From the NCBI GenBank assembly GCA_027491315.1, contig JAIXWL010000012.1, positions 1 to 64,000 of the forward strand: a stretch of 64,000 bases of DNA, written 5' to 3'. This document shows positions 55,829 through 64,000 of the stretch, one piece after another. A program made the position numbers and the translations under genes. Numbering within the stretch: position 1 is the stretch's first letter; each line of letters starts with the position of its first letter. The notes beneath the pieces were generated by a model. That model searched no databases. It saw only the letters and a list, made by a program, of their open reading frames with translations, and was not told the origin of the DNA. This DNA is from Cytophagaceae bacterium (GTDB taxonomy: Bacteria > Bacteroidota > Bacteroidia > Cytophagales > Spirosomataceae).

Positions 55829-56848
55829 ATGAATATTTTAATAACTGGAGGAGCGGGTTTCATAGGCTCTCATACCTATGTGGTCCTAAAAGAAAATGGC
55901 TTCACTCCTATTATTGTCGATAATTTTGCCAATTCCTCAGTAGATGTGATTGATCGATTAAAGACCATCACCCAGGATGAGGTAATTTATCTAGAAGGCG
56001 ATGTGAATGATGCGGCAGTATACGATCAATTATTCCAACAATACTCCATCGATGGCGTCATTCATTTTGCAGCAGCAAAAGCCGTAGGAGAATCGGTAGA
56101 AAACCCATTGAAATACTATCGAAATAATGTGGCTGCTACAGTCCTATTATTAGAAAAAATGAATGAATACGGGGTAAAAAACCTCGTTTTTTCCTCTTCT
56201 TGTACGGTTTATGGCCAGCCTGAAAGCCTACCTGTAACCGAGTCAGCACCAGTGCAGCCAGCTGTATCTCCTTATGGAAATTCCAAGCAGATTTGCGAAG
56301 AGATTATTCGAGATAGTGTTCAAGCCAAAGATGCTCATCTAAAAGCTATATCCTTACGTTATTTCAATCCGATTGGAGCCCATGAAAGTGCCTTAATTGG
56401 CGAATTACCCTTGGGACCACCAGCCAATTTAGTGCCTTTCCTGATGCAGTCGGTGGCAGGACTGAGAGGTCCATTACAAGTATTTGGAAATGATTATCCA
56501 ACAGCTGATGGTACTGCCATTAGGGATTACATTCATGTTTGTGATTTGGCTGAAGCCCATGTTAAAGCATTGAGTTACTTATTAGACCAGCCAAAATCCA
56601 CATATTATGACTTTTTTAATATAGGTACTGGCAAAGGCAGCTCTGTGTTAGATGTCATTCAAGCCTTCGAAAAAACCACGGGAAGAAAAGTGCCTTATGA
56701 AATAAAACCTCGTCGTTCTGGAGATATTACGGCCGTTTATGCTGCTACGGATAAATCCAAAGAGATTTTACATTGGTCAACCAAAAAAAGTTTAGAAGAA
56801 GCCTTACTAGATTCTTGGAGATGGCAAGAACAGCTTCTTAAATCATAA
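55829..56848 (+). CDS. galE: UDP-glucose 4-epimerase
   Basis: A 339-residue extended SDR enzyme interconverting UDP-glucose and UDP-galactose. GGAGFIGSH (7-15) is the NAD motif, FSSSCTVYG carries the conserved Ser, and YGNSK the catalytic Tyr-Lys. RDYIHVCDLAEAH and the substrate loop near PIGAHESALIGE are GalE-type. It heads galE-rfbB-rfbA with gaps of 4 and 1 bases, so it feeds surface polysaccharide synthesis. Confidence 0.93.
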   Translation: MNILITGGAGFIGSHTYVVLKENGFTPIIVDNFANSSVDVIDRLKTITQDEVIYLEGDVNDAAVYDQLFQQYSIDGVIHFAAAKAVGESVENPLKYYRNNVAATVLLLEKMNEYGVKNLVFSSSCTVYGQPESLPVTESAPVQPAVSPYGNSKQICEEIIRDSVQAKDAHLKAISLRYFNPIGAHESALIGELPLGPPANLVPFLMQSVAGLRGPLQVFGNDYPTADGTAIRDYIHVCDLAEAHVKALSYLLDQPKSTYYDFFNIGTGKGSSVLDVIQAFEKTTGRKVPYEIKPRRSGDITAVYAATDKSKEILHWSTKKSLEEALLDSWRWQEQLLKS

Positions 56849-56852
56849 TTTT

Positions 56853-57908
56853 ATGAAAAAAATAGTCATTACCGGGGGTGCCGGATTCATTGGTTCACAT
56901 GTGGTTCGTTTGTTCGTTCAAAAATACCCAGATTACCAAATCTACAACCTAGATGCCTTAACATACGCAGGTAATTTAGCCAATAACGAGGATATCGCTC
57001 ATTTGCCAAATTACCATTTCATTAAAGCTGACATCACCGATGCCGACCATATAGATGCTTTATTTGCTGAACATCAGTTTGATGGTGTTTTACATTTAGC
57101 AGCTGAATCGCATGTAGATCGCTCCATTTCAGATCCTTTGGCTTTTGTGAAAACCAATGTCATTGGAACTGTGAATTTATTACAAGCTGCTAAAAAACAT
57201 TGGGCCAATCAGTTTGAGGGAAAGCGTTTTTACCATATTTCCACTGATGAGGTTTATGGTGAATTACACAATCCGGAGGAATTCTTCTTAGAAACTACTC
57301 CCTATGACCCTCGCTCCCCTTATTCCGCTTCCAAGGCTTCTTCTGACCACTTTGTAAGGGCCTTTCATGAGACGTATGGCTTGCCAACAGTTATCACGAA
57401 CTGTTCCAACAATTATGGCCCCAATCATTTTCCAGAGAAACTAATTCCTTTAATGATTCACAATATCCTCAATAACAAACCATTACCGGTTTATGGAAAA
57501 GGGGAAAATGTGCGGGATTGGCTTTACGTAGTAGATCATGCGCGAGCAATTGATACCGTTTTTCACCAAGGTAAAATAGGTGAAACCTACAATATTGGAG
57601 GATTCAATGAATGGAAGAATATTGATTTAGTTCATTTATTATGCCAAATTATGGATAGTAAACTTGGACGAGCAGAAGGAACATCCAAGCAACTAATCAC
57701 CTATGTGACCGACCGTGCTGGACATGATTTACGTTACGCGATAGATGCACACAAAATTATGAATGAACTGGGTTGGGAGCCCTCATTGCAATTTGCCGAA
57801 GGTTTAGAGAAAACCGTAGATTGGTACCTAAACAATGAGAAATGGCTGAAAGATGTAACTTCTGGAGCCTACCAGCAATATTATCAAAACATGTATCAAG
57901 GAAGATAA
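56853..57908 (+). CDS. rfbB: dTDP-glucose 4,6-dehydratase
   Basis: A 351-residue NAD-bound extended [14 protein letters not shown] (7-17), [12 protein letters not shown] (near 80-91), the [11 protein letters not shown] motif with catalytic Asp-Glu (near 130-140) and [10 protein letters not shown] (catalytic Tyr-Lys) are textbook RmlB features. It converts dTDP-glucose made by the next gene to the 4-keto-6-deoxy sugar, the first common step to dTDP-rhamnose. rfbC and rfbD are not adjacent. Confidence 0.95.
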   Translation: MKKIVITGGAGFIGSHVVRLFVQKYPDYQIYNLDALTYAGNLANNEDIAHLPNYHFIKADITDADHIDALFAEHQFDGVLHLAAESHVDRSISDPLAFVKTNVIGTVNLLQAAKKHWANQFEGKRFYHISTDEVYGELHNPEEFFLETTPYDPRSPYSASKASSDHFVRAFHETYGLPTVITNCSNNYGPNHFPEKLIPLMIHNILNNKPLPVYGKGENVRDWLYVVDHARAIDTVFHQGKIGETYNIGGFNEWKNIDLVHLLCQIMDSKLGRAEGTSKQLITYVTDRAGHDLRYAIDAHKIMNELGWEPSLQFAEGLEKTVDWYLNNEKWLKDVTSGAYQQYYQNMYQGR

Positions 57909-57909
57909 A

Positions 57910-58770
57910 ATGAAAGGAATTATTCTAGCTGGCGGTTCAGGAACTCGCCTTCATCCATTGACTTTAGCAGTAAGTAAGCAATTAATGCCTGTTTACGACA
58001 AACCAATGATCTATTATCCTTTATCCATTTTGATGTTATCAGGGATACGTGAAATTTTAATTATTTCTACGCCACATGATTTACCTCATTTTGAGAAATT
58101 ATTAGGGGATGGTTCACAAATTGGATGTCATTTTGAATATGCAGTTCAACCAGAACCCAATGGACTGGCACAGGCCTTCGTCATTGGAGAGAAGTTTATT
58201 GGAAAAGATAAAGTGGCCTTGGTTCTTGGAGATAATATTTTTTATGGATCTGGATTGAGTAAACTACTTCAAGCCAACAATGACCCTGATGGTGGTGTGG
58301 TTTATGCCTATTCTGTCAATGATCCAGAACGTTATGGTGTTGTAGAATTCGATGCAGATAATAATGTTTTATCTATTGAAGAAAAACCAAGTCAACCGAA
58401 ATCAAATTACGCGGTTCCTGGTTTATATTTTTATGATAATGAGGTAGTTGAAATAGCTAAAAACATAGCTCCATCTCCTAGAGGTGAATATGAAATCACC
58501 GATGTCAATAAAGAATATTTGAAGCGAGGAAAGTTAAAAGTAGGCATTTTAAACCGAGGTACAGCTTGGTTAGATACAGGAACTTTTGCCTCCTTAATGC
58601 AGGCGGGGCAATTTGTTCAGGTTATCGAAGAGCGTCAAGGAATGAAAATCGGATGCATTGAAGAAGTAGCTTACCGCATGGGTTTTATTGATGCAAAGCA
58701 ATTAGAAGCCATTGCTAAACCTTTGGTAAAGAGTGGCTATGGCCAATATTTATTGAATTTATTGCGCTAA
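57910..58770 (+). CDS. rfbA: Glucose-1-phosphate thymidylyltransferase
   Basis: A 286-residue nucleotidyltransferase forming dTDP-glucose. [16 protein letters not shown] (3-18) is the nucleotide loop, [16 protein letters not shown] follows, VLGDNIFYG (near 107-115) has the metal-binding Asp, and [15 protein letters not shown] and TAWLDTGTF are family motifs. Length is of the short RmlA form. It is one base after rfbB. Its stop shares CTAA with the converging chrA stop, and no terminator is visible. Confidence 0.95.
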   Translation: MKGIILAGGSGTRLHPLTLAVSKQLMPVYDKPMIYYPLSILMLSGIREILIISTPHDLPHFEKLLGDGSQIGCHFEYAVQPEPNGLAQAFVIGEKFIGKDKVALVLGDNIFYGSGLSKLLQANNDPDGGVVYAYSVNDPERYGVVEFDADNNVLSIEEKPSQPKSNYAVPGLYFYDNEVVEIAKNIAPSPRGEYEITDVNKEYLKRGKLKVGILNRGTAWLDTGTFASLMQAGQFVQVIEERQGMKIGCIEEVAYRMGFIDAKQLEAIAKPLVKSGYGQYLLNLLR

Positions 58771-59939
58771 GAAACGATAATTCCTGCTACTAAAGCGATC
58801 ACAAATAAGGCGATGGGAGGAAGCTTCGTCATTTGAGCAACCAAAAACGTCACAATCACAATACCGAATCCAATCAGGTTCGCTTGTACAACCATCGGGT
58901 GAATGAAAGTATAAACCGCCACGATGGTTAATCCAACCGAAACAGATTGGATTCCTGGTAAAGAGGCTCTAATAAAGCGATATTGCTTTAATTGTCCCCA
59001 AATTCGGTACACAAAAAAGATAAGGAAGGTCCCCGGTAAAAATATTCCTAAAGCCCCAATCACGCTTCCGGCAAGTTCTCCCAAAATGCCATAATCTTTC
59101 ATCAATAATACACCCAGATAAGAAGTCAGGGCAAATACAGGACCAGGAAGAGTCTGAGACAAGGTCATTCCTGTTAAGAAATCATCTTCCCGAATGAGTT
59201 GCTTAAATTCCACAAATTCGGTAAATAAAACAGGTACTAATACTTGCCCTCCCCCAAATACTAGACTACCATTTCGGTAAAAATTCTCAAAAATACGGAT
59301 GGGGTAATAATCCGTAAAATGACCTAAAACGGCCAAAAAGACCAAAAATCCCCAGAATAAATGAAAATTGGCCCAAGGGATAATCATTTTGTGCTTATTC
59401 TGCCGAGGAAATTCTTTGAAATTTAAGGATGAAATCAAACCTCCCATCAGCAATAAAAGTGGAAATATAAAGGGGCTTTGAAAATACAAACCAATCAACA
59501 CAGTAAATAAGAATATGAAAATGTACATGGGAGCCCGAAGGAATTTCTTAGCCATAATCCAGCCAGCTTGCAGGATTAAACCAATACCCACCGGAGTAAC
59601 AAACTGAATGATATCCCTATTTCTGAGATAAGTCATTCCAAAGGCAGCCAAGGTCATTACAAAAACGGCAGGACTTATCCAGGCGATTAAAGTGGCGTAA
59701 GCCATATTGGCACCACCACGTTTATACCCGATAGCGGTTATCATTTGCGTGGAAGTTGGGCCTGGTAAGAAAGAACATAAGGCCTGAATTTCAAACAATT
59801 CATCCTCAGTTAGATAGCCCTTTTCCTTAACTAATTTTTTAAGGAAAAGGGCTATATGCACTTGAACGCCACCAAATGAAGTCATAGCCAACACTAACAC
59901 ATCCCAAAGGAATTCGACATGTTTTGGCTTTCTCCACAT
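58767..59939 (-). CDS. chrA: Chromate efflux transporter (ChrA family, two-domain)
   Basis: A 390-residue membrane protein with about ten to twelve hydrophobic helices in two homologous halves. Half one has [15 protein letters not shown] and [15 protein letters not shown] (near 60-74). Half two has [13 protein letters not shown] and [18 protein letters not shown]. These FGG and PGP repeats are the CHR signatures. The protein is believed to export chromate, though many relatives have untested substrates. A perfect 17-bp inverted repeat lies in codons 29-42 (59814-59855). The gene is four bases after the oxygenase. Confidence 0.88.
   Translation of the reverse strand: MWRKPKHVEFLWDVLVLAMTSFGGVQVHIALFLKKLVKEKGYLTEDELFEIQALCSFLPGPTSTQMITAIGYKRGGANMAYATLIAWISPAVFVMTLAAFGMTYLRNRDIIQFVTPVGIGLILQAGWIMAKKFLRAPMYIFIFLFTVLIGLYFQSPFIFPLLLLMGGLISSLNFKEFPRQNKHKMIIPWANFHLFWGFLVFLAVLGHFTDYYPIRIFENFYRNGSLVFGGGQVLVPVLFTEFVEFKQLIREDDFLTGMTLSQTLPGPVFALTSYLGVLLMKDYGILGELAGSVIGALGIFLPGTFLIFFVYRIWGQLKQYRFIRASLPGIQSVSVGLTIVAVYTFIHPMVVQANLIGFGIVIVTFLVAQMTKLPPIALFVIALVAGIIVS
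59814..59855 (-). repeat. Perfect 17-bp inverted repeat inside the chrA coding region
   Basis: ATAGCCCTTTTCCTTAA (59814-59830) is the exact reverse complement of TTAAGGAAAAGGGCTAT (59839-59855), with an 8-base spacer. It encodes residues 29-42 of ChrA. The mRNA could form a stable hairpin soon after the start codon. Confidence 0.9.
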
Positions 59940-59943
59940 GGGC

Positions 59944-60909
59944 TTATTTTTTCAATCCTAATTCAATCAAGCGCTCGGTTAAAAACTCTCCTGCACTCAT
60001 ATCGGTATACATTTTGGGATTATCAGCTGAAACACAGGATTCCAAGCAGGTTAAATCCATTTCGGACCTAGGATGCATGAAGAATGGAATGGAATAACGA
60101 GAAGTCCCCATTTTTTCTCTAGGAGGATTCACCACCCGGTGAATCGTTGATTTTAAATGGTGATTGGTTAATCGATCAAGCATATCGCCCACATTTACCA
60201 CGACTTGATCTGGTAAAGCGGTGATAGGTATCCATTTACCATCCATGCGTAAAACCTCTAATCCTTCGGCAGAAGCACCCATTAATAAGGTAATCAGGTT
60301 AATATCTCCATGAGCAGCAGCACGCACTGCCCCTTCAGGTAAAGCATCTGGATTGGCAATTGGGAAATAATGGATGGCGCGTAAAATAGAATTCCCATTT
60401 TTCACCTTGTCCTCAAAATAATCCTCTGGCAATTCTAAATATAAGGCAATCGCGCGTAAAAGCGATTTTCCAGCATTTTCTAGGGTTTGGTAGGCTCCAA
60501 CTGTATACGTTTCAAAATCAGGATATTCCTTTGGAAACACATTGGCCGGATATTCACTCCAAACTGAATCTCCATCTTCTTGATGCTTTTGACCAACATG
60601 ATAAAATTCCTTCAAATCAGGAACTTTAAAGCCCTTGGCTGTCTCTTTCCCTTTACCTACGTAACCACGTTGACCAGCGATACCTGGAACCTCATAGGCC
60701 TGTTTTAATGAATCAGGTGATTGGAAAAACTGCTCAACTTCTTGATACAATTTTTTTGTAAAATCATCTGACAGTCCATGCCCTTTCACCGCAACAAAGC
60801 CAATGGTATTAAAGGCATTACCTAAATCTTGAACAAATTTGGCTTTTCTAACAGGATCGCCAGAATTAAATTCATTCAAATCCAAGGAAGGTATTTCTTC
60901 TAATAACAT
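59944..60909 (-). CDS. Isopenicillin N synthase-like 2OG-Fe(II) dioxygenase
   Basis: A 321-residue oxygenase of the plant/IPNS-like family. The N-terminal DIOX_N part has FNTIGFVAVKGHGLSDDF (near 32-49). The iron ligands are His and Asp in AAHGDINLIT (near 200) and His in STIHRVVNPP, with SRYSIPFF giving the Arg-x-Ser that holds 2-oxoglutarate. The Fe(II)/2OG site therefore looks complete. Substrate is not predictable. It lies between chrA and the superoxide dismutase with 3-4 base gaps, so the three genes probably form one transcript. Confidence 0.85.
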   Translation of the reverse strand: MLLEEIPSLDLNEFNSGDPVRKAKFVQDLGNAFNTIGFVAVKGHGLSDDFTKKLYQEVEQFFQSPDSLKQAYEVPGIAGQRGYVGKGKETAKGFKVPDLKEFYHVGQKHQEDGDSVWSEYPANVFPKEYPDFETYTVGAYQTLENAGKSLLRAIALYLELPEDYFEDKVKNGNSILRAIHYFPIANPDALPEGAVRAAAHGDINLITLLMGASAEGLEVLRMDGKWIPITALPDQVVVNVGDMLDRLTNHHLKSTIHRVVNPPREKMGTSRYSIPFFMHPRSEMDLTCLESCVSADNPKMYTDMSAGEFLTERLIELGLKK

Positions 60910-60912
60910 GAT

Positions 60913-61620
60913 TTATTTTTTAATGGATGAAAATTGTTGAGATACAAAATCCCAATTGACTACATTCCAAAAAGCAGTAATATAATCAGCTCTTTTATTT
61001 TGGTATTTCAAATAATAAGCGTGCTCCCAAACATCTAAAGCCAATATGGGGGTTCCTTTTACCTCCGCCACATCCATGAGTGGATTATCTTGATTGGGGG
61101 TAGAACTGATAACTAATTTTCCGTCTTTCCAGATTAACCAAGCCCAACCAGAACCAAAGCGACCGGTGGCAGCTTTCGCAAATTCAGCCTTAAAATTATC
61201 CAAGCCACCTAAATCTTTTTGAATTTGTGCCAATAAATCAGCACTTGGTTTAGATGCATTAGCTGGCCCTATCAATTTCCAGAAAAAACTATGGTTCCAG
61301 TGTCCTCCTCCATTATTACGCACGGCAATAGGTAATTGACTCATTTGTCCCATCATGGCCTCTAGCGATAAAGAAGCTGCAGCCGTTCCTGTAATGGCTT
61401 TATTTAAATTATCTACATAGGCCTTGTGATGACGATCGTGGTGAATTTCCATGGTTAACTTGTCGATATGAGGCTCCAAAGCATCAAAAGAATAAGCGAG
61501 TGCTGGTAAGCTAAATGGGGCTGTTTCAATAGTGCTTTTTGCCGAAGCGCTAAAACGAGGTAAAACGATACTCGCGCCTAAAAGCCCGGCTGTTTTCTGC
61601 AAAAATTGTGATCTTTTCAT
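60913..61620 (-). CDS. Fe/Mn superoxide dismutase with Tat-like signal
   Basis: A 235-residue SOD converting superoxide to peroxide and oxygen. Metal ligands: His in EIHHDRHHKAY, His in NNGGGHWNHSFFW, and Asp/His in LDVWEHAYYLKYQNKRADY. An N-terminal extension KRSQFLQKTAGLLGASIVL has a KRSQFL motif, a Tat-like but not perfect twin-arginine, suggesting export. Met at 61620 fits this signal; an earlier Met at 61644 overlaps recR and would precede the signal with eight residues. Metal specificity is not decided. Exported SOD of this type is unusual for the cytoplasmic norm. Confidence 0.85.
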   Translation of the reverse strand: MKRSQFLQKTAGLLGASIVLPRFSASAKSTIETAPFSLPALAYSFDALEPHIDKLTMEIHHDRHHKAYVDNLNKAITGTAAASLSLEAMMGQMSQLPIAVRNNGGGHWNHSFFWKLIGPANASKPSADLLAQIQKDLGGLDNFKAEFAKAATGRFGSGWAWLIWKDGKLVISSTPNQDNPLMDVAEVKGTPILALDVWEHAYYLKYQNKRADYITAFWNVVNWDFVSQQFSSIKK

Positions 61621-61636
61621 GAGCGTGGAAAATGGT

Positions 61637-62248
61637 TTATTCATAGACTACTCGGCCGACGATACTTCGCCCAAGGGTAATTTCATCGGTATATTCCAAA
61701 TCACCGCCAATCGGAATACCGCGGGCAATGGTAGATATTTTAATAGGAAATTCCTTTAATTTTTTAGTTAGGTAAAATGCCGTGGTATCTCCTTCCATGG
61801 TAGGACTAAGTCCTAAAATGACTTCATTTACCTTCCCCGTACTAACTCGCTGTATGAGTGAATCAATTTGTAAATCACTGGGCGAAATACCAGCTAAAGG
61901 AGAAATAATACCACCTAAAACATGATATAGACCCACAAATTGCCCTGTGTTTTCGATTGCCAATACATCACGCATATCTTCCACCACACAAATCAAATTC
62001 TCCTCACGTTTGTGACTATTGCATATTCCACACAATCCCCCATCGGAAATCATGTGACACTGCGGACAAAACTGTGTTTCGGTACGTAATTGAACTAAAG
62101 CATGAGCTAATTGCAAAGATTGCGTTTCTGGCCTTTTTAATAAGTGCAGTGCCAGACGTAAGGCTGACTTTTTCCCTATACCCGGCAATTTCGATATTTC
62201 TTCTACCGCTTGTTCAATGATCCGAGAAGGGTAATTATTCATGGCCAT
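61637..62248 (-). CDS. recR: Recombination protein RecR
   Basis: A 203-residue RecFOR-pathway protein. The N-terminal HhH (ISKLPGIGKKSALRLALHLL), the four-Cys zinc finger (CPQCHMISDGGLCGIC) and the Toprim domain starting at ICVVEDMRDVLAIENT with GLYHVLGG are all present. Length is normal. It follows clpS by three bases on the minus strand and overlaps the region of the SOD start. Confidence 0.95.
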   Translation of the reverse strand: MAMNNYPSRIIEQAVEEISKLPGIGKKSALRLALHLLKRPETQSLQLAHALVQLRTETQFCPQCHMISDGGLCGICNSHKREENLICVVEDMRDVLAIENTGQFVGLYHVLGGIISPLAGISPSDLQIDSLIQRVSTGKVNEVILGLSPTMEGDTTAFYLTKKLKEFPIKISTIARGIPIGGDLEYTDEITLGRSIVGRVVYE

Positions 62249-62251
62249 AAG

Positions 62252-62584
62252 CTATTGATAAGACTCAATTTCCGCTGAGATACCTCGTCGGCATATTTCA
62301 TTCCGCATGCTAACTAATTCTTCAAAACCACCCGATTTAACGCCACATTTACCTCTAAAATGAATTTGGAGTGTACACTGTTCCGCTTGTTCAGGGCTAT
62401 GCTCACATACTTCCATCAAGGTAATGATGACATAATCAAAGGAATTAACCTCATCATTATAGACCACCAATTGATGCGAAGCTATCACTTCTTCATCAAA
62501 GGCCACCTCGACATCTTCTTGATGCTTTTCTTGGTTTTGAAAAGAAATACGAAAACGAGAAATGTTATCTTCCGAGAATTCCAT
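62252..62584 (-). CDS. clpS: ClpS adaptor protein
   Basis: A 110-residue N-recognin adaptor that delivers N-end-rule substrates to ClpAP. The core starts at SHQLVVYNDEVNSFDYVIIT (near 36-55), followed by VCEHSPEQAEQCTLQIHFRG and ISAEIE at the end. NDE and the D-x-x-N-S-F region hold the degron-binding residues. The N-terminal ~30 acidic residues are the flexible tail that enters ClpA. It precedes recR by three bases. clpA/clpC is not in the window. Confidence 0.88.
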   Translation of the reverse strand: MEFSEDNISRFRISFQNQEKHQEDVEVAFDEEVIASHQLVVYNDEVNSFDYVIITLMEVCEHSPEQAEQCTLQIHFRGKCGVKSGGFEELVSMRNEICRRGISAEIESYQ

Positions 62585-62648
62585 ATTTTTGATACGATTT
62601 TAAAAAACGACCTCTTAGCAAATTTAAAAAAAATCCTTTGAAACACCT

Positions 62649-64000
62649 ATGTCTGTAACTTTAGCCGGAGGAATTCTTGCCATCTATTTTGGCCTACTTT
62701 TAATCATATCCTACATTACTTCCAAAGGTGCAGATACACATGCATTTTTTACGGCCAATAGGCAATCTCCTTGGTGGCTAGTCGCCTTTGGAATGATTGG
62801 CACTTCCATTTCGGGATTAACTTTTATCTCAGTACCAGGAGCGGTTGGTAAAACATCTTTTACCTATTACCAATTAATCTTAGGGCATTCCTTAGGCTAT
62901 TTGACCATAGCCCTGGTTCTCATGCCCTTGTATTACCGACTCAACCTCATTTCCATTTATGGTTATTTAGAAAGTCGATTTGGCTTTTGGTCCTATAAAA
63001 CCGGTTCAGCCTTTTTCCTTTTATCTAGAACCATTGGTTCGGCAGCCCGTTTATATTTAGCCGTCAATGTCTTACAAATTGCCATCTTCGCTCCTATTGG
63101 GGTACCTTTTGGCTTAACGGTATTTATTTCTATCCTATTAATTTGGTTGTACACCCACCGAGGAGGAGTGAAAACCATCATCTGGACGGACACCCTACAA
63201 ACCTTATTTCTACTAATTGCCTTGTTTATTACCATCTTTTTGGTAGGCCAACAAATGAACATGGGATTCATGGATATGGTTCATACCATCTCTGACAGTA
63301 AGTATTCCCACATGTTTGAATGGGATTGGAAAAACACGCATTTCTTTGGAAAGGATTTTCTAGCGGGTGTTTTTATTGCCATCGTGATGACTGGTCTAGA
63401 CCAAGATTTGATGCAAAAAAACCTGACTTGTAAATCCATTGGTGAAGCTCAAAAAAACATGTTTTGGTTTTACTGGGTACTTCTCTTGATCAACCTGTTA
63501 TTCCTTTCCCTTGGCGCATTATTATACATTTATGCCCAAAGCAAAAACATAGCCATTCCTGCGCAAACAGATAATTTATATCCTATGCTGGCCTTAAATG
63601 GGCACTTTGGCACTTTAGCTGCCGTTACTTTTTTATTAGGAATTATTGCCGCCTCCTATGCCAGTTCAGATTCAGCATTAACGGCTTTAACTACTTCTTT
63701 TTGTATTGATTTCTTGCGGATAGAGAAGTTTCAAGAGCAAAAAAGACATAAAATTAAACATTATGTCCACTTAGGTTTTTCAGCTCTCTTCTTTGTGGTG
63801 ATTGGCTTATTCCACATTTTCAATAACCAAGAATTAATCTCCGCCGTATTTAATTTGGCAGGTTACACCTACGGCCCCTTACTAGGTCTGTTTTCTTTTG
63901 GATTATTTACCAAAACCCAGGTAAAAGACAAATGGGTGCCCATCATTTGTGTGGCCTCTCCTATCATCACCTTCTTGTTGGAATGGCAATCTCAAGCTTT
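62649..64000 (+). CDS. Sodium:solute symporter (SSS family), 3' end outside window
   Basis: 450 codons are visible from ATG 62649. The first helix (LAGGILAIYFGLLLIISYIT) and the FFTANRQSPWWLVAFGMIGT turn are SSS features. FISVPGAVG and the SARLYLAVNVLQI region continue the LeuT-like 10-helix core. About eleven hydrophobic segments precede the edge. It probably imports a sugar, amino acid or vitamin with Na+; the substrate is unknown. It is divergent from clpS across 64 bases. Confidence 0.88.
   Translation, partial: MSVTLAGGILAIYFGLLLIISYITSKGADTHAFFTANRQSPWWLVAFGMIGTSISGLTFISVPGAVGKTSFTYYQLILGHSLGYLTIALVLMPLYYRLNLISIYGYLESRFGFWSYKTGSAFFLLSRTIGSAARLYLAVNVLQIAIFAPIGVPFGLTVFISILLIWLYTHRGGVKTIIWTDTLQTLFLLIALFITIFLVGQQMNMGFMDMVHTISDSKYSHMFEWDWKNTHFFGKDFLAGVFIAIVMTGLDQDLMQKNLTCKSIGEAQKNMFWFYWVLLLINLLFLSLGALLYIYAQSKNIAIPAQTDNLYPMLALNGHFGTLAAVTFLLGIIAASYASSDSALTALTTSFCIDFLRIEKFQEQKRHKIKHYVHLGFSALFFVVIGLFHIFNNQELISAVFNLAGYTYGPLLGLFSFGLFTKTQVKDKWVPIICVASPIITFLLEWQSQA

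Noticed and set aside
62993-63271. 92-residue minus-strand protein
   Set aside because: Antisense to the sodium:solute symporter, whose frame is open and family-like throughout.

Overview
The window is a stretch of a low-GC Bacteroidota chromosome, most likely order Cytophagales (a freshwater Spirosomataceae/Aquirufa-like lineage is my guess, not shown by the sequence). The supports are: a short primary sigma factor without region 1.1, promoters of the Bacteroidota type (TTTG at -33, TAnnTTTG at -7) in front of several genes, starts without Shine-Dalgarno sequences, a type IX secretion C-terminal sorting domain, HU-CCDC81/SPOR envelope proteins, a START-like domain family typical of this phylum, and a menaquinone gene (menD).

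Layout. 1-107 is the end of an IS3-type insertion sequence. 174-5113 is a CoA-thioester catabolic block: SDR, ACAD10/11-type acyl-CoA dehydrogenase, APH-type kinase and 3-hydroxyacyl-CoA dehydrogenase in one tight operon, with a divergent MDR reductase. After a telomere-like inverted repeat array (5114-5609) come a Tat-exported esterase, a DUF1801 protein and a ThuA protein. 8505-11808 is an overlapping operon of secreted hydrolase, aromatic-acid-type MFS permease and zinc alcohol dehydrogenase, followed by two secreted proteins of unknown function. 13.6-17.5 kb holds tRNA-Lys, holA, an FKBP isomerase, a dCMP deaminase, a 133-bp-period repeat and tRNA-Met. 17.6-24.8 kb is a housekeeping run (START-like protein, LptF/G permease, rpsO, pnp, rpoD, menD).

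24.8-36.9 kb holds a TPR lipoprotein, a cyclophilin, an M61 peptidase, then a co-directional envelope block (1007-residue TPR protein, outer-membrane barrel, HU-SPOR tether-like protein, TonB) running into folC and trmB. Next are gap, dapD, an S1-domain protein and an XRE regulator. A 379-bp gap at 40764-41142 carries five DnaA boxes and is an oriC candidate. A MazG-like protein and a two-component system follow, then an 0.8-kb array of ATTTAAAT-centred palindromes, a TPR/coiled-coil protein and gyrA. 49.1-55.7 kb has a T9SS-sorted purple acid phosphatase, a LacI regulator, folB, a DivIVA-domain protein, a WD40 protein, a PPTase and a transglutaminase-like protein. 55.8-58.8 kb is galE-rfbB-rfbA for surface sugars. 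The end holds chrA, a 2OG-Fe(II) oxygenase, an exported superoxide dismutase, recR, clpS and a truncated sodium:solute symporter.

The most interesting points are the split ACAD11/LvaA-LvaC-like operon, the DnaA-box cluster, four unrelated inverted-repeat families in intergenic gaps (three of them between converging genes), a perfect 17-bp inverted repeat inside the chrA coding region, terminators that end at the start codon of the next gene, and the HU-SPOR protein as a possible nucleoid-to-cell-wall link.
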